Positions 58,573 through 64,000 of a stretch of DNA of 64,000 bases are shown here, piece by piece (positions within the stretch are counted from its first letter, which is position 1; every line of letters begins with the position of its first letter). The DNA comes from an uncultured Eubacteriales bacterium (GTDB lineage Bacteria; Bacillota; Clostridia; Oscillospirales; Oscillospiraceae). The notes under the pieces were generated by a model, which saw only the letters and a program-made list of their open reading frames with translations, did no database searches and was not told the DNA's origin. The stretch lies in contig UQVA01000010.1 of the NCBI GenBank assembly GCA_900544405.1, forward strand, positions 4,904 through 68,903. Direction: 5' to 3'. Both the position numbers and the translations under genes were made by a program.

Positions 58573-59265
58573 TCAGGTCCGCTCAATAATGGCCCGGTTC
58601 AGGGGTTCGTAGGCCCCACGGGGCAGGGGCAGCACCGTGCCGTCGGACAGCCGGACCTCCGTCCGGGTCACCCGGCGCACGTCTTTCAGGTTCAGAATGA
58701 GGCTTCGCCCCACCCGGAAAAACCGTTGGTCCAGTTCCTTTTCAAACTCCCCCAGGGTCCGTTTTACGGTGTATTCCCGCTTGGCGTGGAGGGTCACATA
58801 GTTCTGCCGGACCTCCAGGTAACGAATTTCATAAAAAGGCAGCCGGACCATTTCCCCGGACAGTTCCAGGTTCAGGCACCGGTCCTGCTGCTTCCGTTTT
58901 TCCGCTGCCCGGTCCAGGACTACCCGGAGTTTTTCGGATTTGATTGGCTTCATCAGGTAGTGCAGCGCCGCAACCTCGTAGCCCTCGGCGATATAATCCG
59001 AGTAGCCGGTAAGGAACACGATTTGAACGGCTTCATTTTCCTTCCGGACGGTCTTGGCCATGGAGACCCCGTCCAGCGCACCCATTTCAATATCCAAAAG
59101 CAGAATATCCCAGTCTTTTTCCTCCGCATATTGGAACAAGAAGGCCTCCGCAGAGGGAAATTTCCGCAAAATGAGCGAAATTTCCCGGTCCCTGGCCCAT
59201 GCCTCCACCATCCCGGCGGTATAGTCCCGGTCCACGGCAGAGTCATCGCAAATGGCGATTTTCAT
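58573..59265 (-). CDS. LytTR response regulator (AgrA/VirR type)
   Basis: 230 residues. Receiver domain 1-120 with the acidic pair D7-D8, phosphoacceptor D58 in LLLDIEMG, and the conserved lysine in HYLMKPIKSEKL. LytTR DNA-binding domain about 135-230 (IRYLEVRQNYVTLHAKREY, FFRVGRSLILNLKDVRRV). Start 59265 (MKIAICDD) is chosen over an upstream ATG for homology, though the Shine-Dalgarno (AAAGGAAG) is about 10 bases away. It should activate the ABC genes two positions downstream. Confidence 0.93.
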   Translation of the reverse strand: MKIAICDDSAVDRDYTAGMVEAWARDREISLILRKFPSAEAFLFQYAEEKDWDILLLDIEMGALDGVSMAKTVRKENEAVQIVFLTGYSDYIAEGYEVAALHYLMKPIKSEKLRVVLDRAAEKRKQQDRCLNLELSGEMVRLPFYEIRYLEVRQNYVTLHAKREYTVKRTLGEFEKELDQRFFRVGRSLILNLKDVRRVTRTEVRLSDGTVLPLPRGAYEPLNRAIIERT

Positions 59266-59287
59266 GGCTGTCACTTCCTTTGCTTTC

Positions 59288-59315
59288 ATTATACATTCTT
59301 TCCATACTTTTGCAA
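59288..59315 (-). promoter_or_regulatory. Promoter for the LytTR/GHKL operon
   Basis: Minus strand: TTGCAA (59315-59310), 16 bases, TATAAT (59293-59288), about 22 bases before the start. Confidence 0.65.
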
Positions 59316-59363
59316 GAGAAATCCCCGCTCCGGGAAGGAACGGGGAAAAATCTGAAGGTGAGG

Positions 59364-59399
59364 CGCAAAATAGCCTTCCCTAGGGGAAGGTTATTTGCG
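59364..59399 (-). terminator. Long hairpin after the DUF1836 gene
   Basis: A near-perfect 15-17 base inverted repeat around GGGGAAGG/CCTTCCC (59364-59399). It is T-rich in its distal part (TATTTTGC), so it may end the DUF1836 transcript; the lack of a long T-run leaves a protein-binding site possible. Confidence 0.5.
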
Positions 59400-59430
59400 T
59401 CCCGCCGGCTCTGCGTATGGAAGTCTGGCG

Positions 59431-59943
59431 TCATTCCTCCTGCAGCAGGCGGAAGGTGGTATCCAGATACAGCTTGAAGGTCACGGACAGCAGGGCCGCA
59501 CGAAGGAGTTCCTTTTCGTTGGACTGGGAAATGCCCACCTGCTCCGGCTTTTCCCGGCTGCCGAAAATCACCTGCATGAGATTTTCAAATTCCGCACAGA
59601 AATAATTGTAGGCCACTTCAAATTCATAGCTGCTCTTCTGAATGTCGATGAGGGAGCGGATATCCTCCATGCTGACCACATTTTTCACGCAGGCCACGAA
59701 AATCAGATAGGCGATGCTCTCCGCCCGGTAGGCTTTCTTCTCCGGGCCGGGGATGATGTGCTGCTTCACATAGTTGCTGACCATGGAAGCCGTCAGCGGC
59801 GGGATGCCGCAGCCCTCCAGCACTCCGTTCACATACCGGGTCACCTGCTCTAAGTACAGCCCCACGTCGGGAATTTCATGGAGCCTGGGGATATGAAACG
59901 ACCGGACGGCCTCCGCCAGCCGGGCACGTAATGCTTCTTCCAT
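59431..59943 (-). CDS. DUF1836 family putative transcriptional regulator
   Basis: 170 residues. The N-terminal half has HIPRLHEIPDVGLYLEQVTRYVN, then PPLTASMVSNYVKQHIIPGPEKKAYRAESIAYLIFVACVKNVVSMEDI, which looks like a MerR-like DNA-binding helix-turn-helix; this is the conserved core of DUF1836. The family often lies next to degV in Clostridia, as here, transcribed divergently. The promoter geometry between them (a shared palindrome over both -35 boxes) supports a regulator of itself and degV. Confidence 0.8.
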   Translation of the reverse strand: MEEALRARLAEAVRSFHIPRLHEIPDVGLYLEQVTRYVNGVLEGCGIPPLTASMVSNYVKQHIIPGPEKKAYRAESIAYLIFVACVKNVVSMEDIRSLIDIQKSSYEFEVAYNYFCAEFENLMQVIFGSREKPEQVGISQSNEKELLRAALLSVTFKLYLDTTFRLLQEE

Positions 59944-59968
59944 AGGTTCCTCCTTGGCATTTTTCTAT

Positions 59969-59997
59969 ATCTTATTCCCAATTTCGACTTTTGTCAA
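59969..59997 (-). promoter_or_regulatory. Sigma-A promoter for the DUF1836 gene
   Basis: Minus strand: TTGACA (59997-59992), 17 bases, TAAGAT (59974-59969). Its -35 touches operator O1. Confidence 0.75.
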
Positions 59998-60018
59998 TCC
60001 GTTTTTTAAAAACCGATT
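59996..60018. promoter_or_regulatory. Shared operator O1 between divergent promoters
   Basis: A 23-base palindrome, arms AATCCGTTTTT / AAAAACCGATT around 60007 with one mismatch. It overlaps the last bases of both divergent -35 hexamers, so one bound dimer could block both promoters. Confidence 0.65.
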
Positions 60019-60045
60019 GACAGTTTTTGAAAATCGTGTTATGAT
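60017..60045 (+). promoter_or_regulatory. Sigma-A promoter for degV
   Basis: TTGACA at 60017-60022, 17 bases, TATGAT at 60040-60045: close to consensus. A third, weaker repeat of the operator lies in the spacer (CAGTTTTTGAAAATCG). Confidence 0.8.
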
Positions 60046-60070
60046 AGACAAGGATTTACAAGACCACATC

Positions 60071-60091
60071 ACCGGTTTTTCAAAAACCGAT
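60071..60091. promoter_or_regulatory. Operator O2 in the degV leader
   Basis: A 21-base palindrome ACCGGTTTTT-C-AAAAACCGAT centred on 60081, one mismatch, the same sequence family as O1. It lies after the start of transcription and before the ribosome-binding site, as a roadblock operator would. Confidence 0.65.
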
Positions 60092-60109
60092 TCCATAGGA
60101 GGCATTTTT

Positions 60110-60940
60110 ATGCGAAAGATCATTGCCGATTCTTCGGCGAACCTGCTGAGCCTCAGCGGCGCCGCTTTCCAGTCCATCCCCATGGTCATCCACGCCGGGG
60201 AGCGGGATTTTCTGGACGACGCCCGGCTGGACACCGGGGACATGATGGACTACCTGTCCACCTTCAAGGGCCGCTCCGGCACTGCCTGCCCCGGTCCCGA
60301 CGGCTGGATGAACGCTTTCGCCGGGGCCGACGAGATTTTCGTTGTGACCATCACCAGTGGCCTGTCCGGAACCTACGGCTCCGCCATGGCCGCCAAGGAC
60401 CTCTATGAGCAGGTCCACCCCAAAGTCAAAATCCATGTGTTCGACAGCTTGAGCACCGGCCCGGAAATGCAGCTGCTCATTGAGAAGCTAGCCTCGTTAC
60501 TGGATACGGACCTGAGTTTTGAGGAGATCCGGGATGCCGGAGAGGCCTATCTCCGCTCTACCCGGATGTTTTTCAGTCTGCAGTCCCTCCACAATCTGGC
60601 TCAGAACGGCCGGGTGAACAAGCTGGTGGCCGGGGCCATCGGCATCCTGAACATCCGCATTCTGGCCACCGCCAGCCCGGAAGGCACCATCGCCCCTGTG
60701 GAAAAATGCCGGGGCGAGAAAAAAGCCCAGAGTGCCATGGCGGCGAAAATGCTGGAAGCCGGGTACAAGGGCGGCAAGGTCCGCATCCACCATGCAGAAA
60801 ATCCGGAGACCGCCCAGGCCGTCAAGGCGGCGCTGCTGGAAAAGTTTCCGGCGGCAGACATTGAGATCGGCACCTGCCGGGGCCTTTGCAGCTATTATGC
60901 GGAGCGGGGCGGTGTGCTGACGGCCTTCGAGACAGCGTAA
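60110..60940 (+). CDS. DegV family fatty-acid-binding protein
   Basis: 276 residues. DegV (FakB-like) proteins hold a fatty acid for phosphorylation by a FakA kinase. Landmarks are IIADSSANLL at the N-terminus, IPMVIHAGERDFLDD, the TITSGLSGTYGSAMAAKD segment (TSxxLSGTY, fatty-acid headgroup site), HVFDSLSTGPEMQLL and LHNLAQNGRVNKLVAG. The kinase is not in this window. Start 60110 has AGGAGG upstream; the gene is preceded by a strong promoter with operators. Confidence 0.92.
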   Translation: MRKIIADSSANLLSLSGAAFQSIPMVIHAGERDFLDDARLDTGDMMDYLSTFKGRSGTACPGPDGWMNAFAGADEIFVVTITSGLSGTYGSAMAAKDLYEQVHPKVKIHVFDSLSTGPEMQLLIEKLASLLDTDLSFEEIRDAGEAYLRSTRMFFSLQSLHNLAQNGRVNKLVAGAIGILNIRILATASPEGTIAPVEKCRGEKKAQSAMAAKMLEAGYKGGKVRIHHAENPETAQAVKAALLEKFPAADIEIGTCRGLCSYYAERGGVLTAFETA

Positions 60941-60963
60941 TTTTTTCCCCATTGGCGCATAAG

Positions 60964-61004
60964 ATGTTCCATACATCGAACGTTGAGGTGGTACTATGGA
61001 ACAT
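60964..61004 (+). promoter_or_regulatory. Inverted repeat enclosing the ribosome-binding site and start codon
   Basis: Arms ATGTTCCATA (60964-60973) and TATGGAACAT (60995-61004) are exact complements. The Shine-Dalgarno GAGGTGG is in the loop, and the start codon at 60996 is in the right arm. If it folds in RNA, translation would be hindered; as DNA it could be an operator. Confidence 0.45.
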
Positions 61005-61607
61005 ACGGAAAACGCCATTACCCTCCGGGGGCAGCTGACGGGCCTGCCGGAATTTTCCCATGAAAATCACGGAAAACGCTTCTGCCGCTTTCTTCTGGAG
61101 GTCCGGCGGCTGTCCGGGGCGGCGGACCTGCTGCCCGTCGTGGCAGAGGAAGCTCTGGTCAATGACCTGGACCCCGGCGCCGGGGATATGATCGCCGTCA
61201 CCGGCCAAATCCGCTCCCACAATCGCCGGGAGAATGGGGTCCGGCGGCTGATGATCTTCGTATTTGCCACGCAGGTAAACGTAGAATCCGGCGAAGCCAT
61301 CAATGATCTGGACCTGACGGGGATTTTATGCCGGGAGCCGGTCTATCGCCGCACGCCTCTCGGCCGGGAAATCTGCGACGTGATGCTGGCGGTCCCCCGG
61401 GCCTTTCACCGGGCGGATTACATTCCCTGTATTCTCTGGGGTCGCCTGGCCCAGGAAGCCCGGGACCACCACGTCCGGGACCTTTTATCCATCCGTGGGC
61501 GGCTCCAAAGCCGCATATACACAAAGCTGACCCCCGACGGAGCCACGGAGCGGACCGCCTACGAGGTCTCCGCACTGGAAGCCTGGTTCCCGGAGCCGGA
61601 AGAATAG
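60996..61607 (+). CDS. Two-OB-fold single-stranded DNA-binding-like protein
   Basis: 203 residues with two tandem SSB-like OB folds. The first is about 5-95 (NAITLRGQLTGLPEFSHENHGKRFCRFLLEVRRLSG ... GDMIAVTGQIRSHNRRENGVRRLMIFVFATQV) and the second about 105-200 (NDLDLTGILCREPVYRRTPLGREICDVMLAVPRAFHRADYIPCILWGRLAQEA). The classical acidic SSB tail is short (EPEE), so it may be a specialised SSB or PriB-like protein, not the main replication SSB. The start codon lies in an inverted repeat. Confidence 0.8.
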   Translation: MEHTENAITLRGQLTGLPEFSHENHGKRFCRFLLEVRRLSGAADLLPVVAEEALVNDLDPGAGDMIAVTGQIRSHNRRENGVRRLMIFVFATQVNVESGEAINDLDLTGILCREPVYRRTPLGREICDVMLAVPRAFHRADYIPCILWGRLAQEARDHHVRDLLSIRGRLQSRIYTKLTPDGATERTAYEVSALEAWFPEPEE

Positions 61608-61692
61608 ATTTTTCAAGCCGGAGGCGGCTCCCGCCGCCTCCAAAGCCACGCAGAGCCTCCCCCGCAGCCCTGCGCCCTTTCATGCTACGCAC

Positions 61693-61728
61693 GCCCCCGC
61701 TCTTTTGTGCGGCGGGGCTTTTCTTTTT
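61693..61728 (+). terminator. Terminator after the SSB-like gene
   Basis: A GC-rich stem with one bulge (61693-61700 with 61709-61718) followed by TTTTCTTTTT. A second hairpin at 61620-61641 lies nearer the stop but has no T-run. Confidence 0.65.
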
Positions 61729-61775
61729 CCCGGCGGCGTGGTATAATGGAGAAAAACGCAAAAAGGAAGGGCATT

Positions 61776-62405
61776 ATGGAGGAAAAAGTTCAGGCCATCA
61801 TCGACCTTTTGAAGCAGCGCTATCCGGAGAGCCAGTGCGCCCTGCACTACGAAAAAGATTACGAGCTGATGATCTCCGTGCGACTGTCCGCCCAGTGTAC
61901 CGACGCACGGGTCAATCAGGTGACGCCTGCCCTGTTCGCAGAGTTCCCCACTCTGGAGGCCATGGCCAGCGCCCCCATCGAGCGGGTGGAGGAGCTGGTC
62001 CGCTCCTGCGGATTTTATAAGCACAAGGCCCGGGACATCGTGCTGGCCTGCCAGATGCTCCTGTCCGACTACGGCGGAAAGGTCCCCGGCACCATGGAGG
62101 AACTGCTGCGGCTCCCCGGCGTGGGCCGCAAGACCGCCAACCTACTGCTGGGCGACATTTACGGCGTGCCCGGCAGCGTGGTCTGCGACACCCACTGCAT
62201 CCGTATCTGCGGCCGCCTGGGGCTGACCGTGGGCAAGGAGCCGGAAAAAGTGGAGCGGCAGCTGCGCTCCATCCTGCCCCCGGAGGAATCCTCGGATTTC
62301 TGCCACCGGCTGGTGATGTTCGGCCGGGAGGTCTGCACCGCCCGGTCCCCCAAGTGCGGCGAGTGTCCCCTGTCCCCCTTCTGCTCCGCCGTCACCGGAC
62401 AATAA
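61776..62405 (+). CDS. nth: Endonuclease III, Fe-S DNA glycosylase/AP lyase
   Basis: Removes oxidised pyrimidines and nicks abasic sites. 209 residues: MISVRLSAQCTDARVNQVTPALF, the helix-hairpin-helix LPGVGRKTANLLLG with the catalytic lysine, the catalytic aspartate in VCDTHCIRIC, and the cluster motif C-x6-C-x2-C-x5-C in CTARSPKCGECPLSPFC. ATG 61776 has AAGGAAGG upstream; a TATAAT lies at 61742-61747. Confidence 0.96.
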   Translation: MEEKVQAIIDLLKQRYPESQCALHYEKDYELMISVRLSAQCTDARVNQVTPALFAEFPTLEAMASAPIERVEELVRSCGFYKHKARDIVLACQMLLSDYGGKVPGTMEELLRLPGVGRKTANLLLGDIYGVPGSVVCDTHCIRICGRLGLTVGKEPEKVERQLRSILPPEESSDFCHRLVMFGREVCTARSPKCGECPLSPFCSAVTGQ

Positions 62406-62414
62406 CGCATATAC

Positions 62415-62456
62415 GCCCCCTTTGGCCCATAGATTTGGGACAAGGGGGGATTCTTT
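62415..62456 (+). terminator. Hairpin between nth and the flippase gene
   Basis: CCCCCTT-TGGCCCA (62416-62430) pairs with TGGGAC-AAGGGGG (62436-62449), with ATTCTTTT after it. It looks like a terminator, but its 3' arm is also the Shine-Dalgarno of the next gene, whose TTG start lies in the T-run, so it may act on translation. Confidence 0.45.
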
Positions 62457-63928
62457 TGCCCATTTTCTACGCTACCCTGCTGCTGACCGGGGTCAATCTG
62501 CTGCTGCGATTTCTCTCCACCGCTTTTCAGGTGTTTCTTTCTTCCCGGCTGGGCAGCGCCGGAATCGGGCTGCTGCAGCTGGTGATGAGCGTTGGAATGC
62601 TGTCCATGACCGCCGGAATGGCAGGGGTGCGGACGTCGGCCATGTACCTGTGCGCCGGGGAACTGGGCCGAAAAAAGCCGGAAAACGTCCGGTGGATGCT
62701 CCGCAGCGCAGGGCTGTACAGCCTTCTGTGCAGCGGGGCCGTGGCCACGATCCTGGCCCTGGGTGCGCCCTACATTGCCGTCCATTGGGTGGGAAACGGC
62801 GCTGCCGCCCCGGCCCTGCGGCTGTTCGCCTGCTTCCTGCCCGTCACCTGCCTGTGCGGCTGCATGAGCGGGTATTTCACAGCCGCCAACCGCATCGGTG
62901 TTCTGGCAGCCGTGGAAGTCGCCGAGCAGCTACTGTCCATAGCCGTCACCGCCGGGTTGCTGCTGACCCGTGCCGGGTCGGACCCGGTCCGGGCCTGCCA
63001 ATGCGTGATCTTCGGCAGCGGTGTCGGCGCTGCCATGACGCTGACGTTGCTCTGTATTCTCCGGTTCCGGGAAAAGGCCCCGAAGGGTCCCCGGATTCCC
63101 GTGACCAGGCGGCTTCTGGAAACAGCCGTACCCCTGGCCCTGGCGGACGATCTGAAAAGCGGCCTGTCCACGGCGGAAAATCTCATGGTCCCCAAGCGGC
63201 TGGGGGTGGCCGAGCCGCTGGCGGCCTTCGGGATGCTCACAGGCATGGTGTTCCCGGTGATCATGTTCCCGGCCGCCATTCTCTTCGGCCTGGCCGAGCT
63301 GCTCATTCCCGAACTGGCCCGGTGCGCTGCCGCCGGGAGCCAGCGGCGCATCCAATATTTGGTGAAACGGTCCCTGCGAGCAGGTCTGCTCTACGGCTGC
63401 TGGGCCGGGGGACTGCTGGTGCTGCTGGCAAGGCCCCTCTGCCTGCGGCTCTACGGAAGCAATGAGGCCGGGCAGCAAATGGCCGCCTATGCGCTGCTGG
63501 TCCCCATGCTCTACTGCGACGCCGTCACGGACGCCATGTGTAAGGGACTGGGCCAGCAAAAAATCTGCGTCCGGAACAACATTTTCACAGGCTTTCTGGA
63601 CATTGTTTTTCTCTACTTTCTCCTGCCGAAATTCGGGCTTCACGGGTATTTCGCCAGCTTTTTCCTGACTCATGCCCTGAATTTCCTCCTGAGCATCCGC
63701 TTGCTGCTCCGGGTCTCCGGGGTGGTCCTGTCCCCGGCGGCAGTGCTGAAAACCCTGGCCGCTGCAACGCTCAGCGTGGCCCTTTGCCGCCTACTGTCCC
63801 CTCCCCCGATCCGGGCCGGGGCATTTGTCGCCGCATTCTTTGCCGCCCTGACCCTGCTGGGGATCCTGGACCGGGAGGACCTGCGCTGGCTCCGGGGACT
63901 TCTGAGGCAAATCCCCAAAAAGGCATAA
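62456..63928 (+). CDS. SpoVB/MurJ-like MOP-superfamily lipid flippase
   Basis: 490 residues with about 14 hydrophobic segments. The N-terminus (PIFYATLLLTGVNLLLRFLSTAFQVFLSSRLGSAGIGLLQLVMSV) and the PVIMFPAAILFGLAELLIPEL and LYGSNEAGQQMAAYALLVPMLYCDAVTDAMCKGLGQ stretches match the polysaccharide-export/stage V sporulation protein B group, which flips lipid-linked wall precursors or polysaccharide units. The start is TTG at 62456, with GGGGGGA six bases before it; the longer frame upstream runs into nth and has no site. No other polysaccharide genes are adjacent. Confidence 0.85.
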   Translation: MPIFYATLLLTGVNLLLRFLSTAFQVFLSSRLGSAGIGLLQLVMSVGMLSMTAGMAGVRTSAMYLCAGELGRKKPENVRWMLRSAGLYSLLCSGAVATILALGAPYIAVHWVGNGAAAPALRLFACFLPVTCLCGCMSGYFTAANRIGVLAAVEVAEQLLSIAVTAGLLLTRAGSDPVRACQCVIFGSGVGAAMTLTLLCILRFREKAPKGPRIPVTRRLLETAVPLALADDLKSGLSTAENLMVPKRLGVAEPLAAFGMLTGMVFPVIMFPAAILFGLAELLIPELARCAAAGSQRRIQYLVKRSLRAGLLYGCWAGGLLVLLARPLCLRLYGSNEAGQQMAAYALLVPMLYCDAVTDAMCKGLGQQKICVRNNIFTGFLDIVFLYFLLPKFGLHGYFASFFLTHALNFLLSIRLLLRVSGVVLSPAAVLKTLAAATLSVALCRLLSPPPIRAGAFVAAFFAALTLLGILDREDLRWLRGLLRQIPKKA

Positions 63929-63952
63929 AAAGTCCCTTCCGAATCTGAACAG

Positions 63953-64000
63953 CACCCCATTTGTTAGACAAGTATGATATACTATCTAACAAGTGGGGTG
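63953..64000. repeat. 48-base inverted repeat at the right edge
   Basis: Arms of 16 bases (63953-63968 and 63985-64000, one mismatch), beginning CACCCCATTTGTTAGA. The 16-base centre holds a second palindrome, AGTAT-GAT-ATACT. The window ends on its last base, so what follows is unknown: it could be an operator and promoter for the next gene, or the stem of a terminator. Confidence 0.6.

Noticed and set aside
61620..61641. GC-rich hairpin after the SSB-like gene as the terminator
   Set aside because: No T-run follows; the later hairpin at 61693-61728 with a long T-run fits better.

Overview
The window reads as a chromosomal segment of a GC-rich anaerobic member of the Bacillota, class Clostridia, most likely a gut Oscillospirales/Oscillospiraceae relative. 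Supporting signs are strong AGGAGG ribosome-binding sites, sigma-A promoters with 17-base spacers, a T-box leader, two cobalamin riboswitches, rubrerythrin, an oxygen-labile Fe-S serine dehydratase, an archaeal-type prolyl-tRNA synthetase, ECF transport, and DegV/DUF1836. The class is fairly secure; family and genus are inference. No insertion sequence, prophage, CRISPR array or rRNA is visible.

Layout. 1-8005 holds housekeeping genes: a cysteine desulfurase cut by the left edge, proS, sdaA, tRNA-Leu(CAA), an M42 peptidase, a YdcF-like protein, and a T-box-controlled branched-chain amino acid carrier. 8056-11979 is a MarR regulator followed by a heterodimeric ABC exporter. 12003-34556 is a cobalamin region of two riboswitch-controlled operons. 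The first (cbiA, C, D, F, G, H, a cbiJ-cbiE-cbiT fusion, cbiB, cobD, cbiP, cobA, and an ApgM-like phosphatase/mutase homologue) carries the anaerobic corrin pathway. The second has a 1764-residue secreted repeat protein, a BtuF-like lipoprotein, a BtuC-like permease, a BtuD-like ATPase with an extra C-terminal domain, and cbiL. Cobaltochelatase and the nucleotide-loop genes cobU, cobS and cobT are not in this window.

34602-39042 (minus) is an AMP-forming ligase, a GtrA-like protein and a GH3 beta-glycosidase. 39413-45764 has a low-molecular-weight tyrosine phosphatase, a DUF2284 protein, a DnaQ-like exonuclease, a glycosyltransferase fused to rubrerythrin, nagB, an ECF S component and lexA. 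45898-50609 (minus) is an M16 peptidase pair, lgt and a PlsC-like acyltransferase. 50766-54076 has prmA, a TIM-barrel-like membrane-anchored protein and an L,D-transpeptidase. 54147-59265 (minus) is a LytTR regulator, a soluble GHKL kinase and a second ABC pair. 59431-63928 is DUF1836/DegV with a shared operator, an SSB-like protein, endonuclease III and a SpoVB-like flippase. A 48-base inverted repeat sits exactly on the right edge.

The strongest candidate for something undescribed is the second cobalamin operon. A very large secreted protein, built from about ten copies of one beta-rich module and ending in half of a BtuF-type binding protein, is translationally coupled to a corrinoid-type ABC importer behind a cobalamin riboswitch. 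It may be a Gram-positive corrinoid-capture protein, a functional counterpart of surface corrinoid binders in Bacteroidetes. The glycosyltransferase-rubrerythrin fusion is the second most unusual item.
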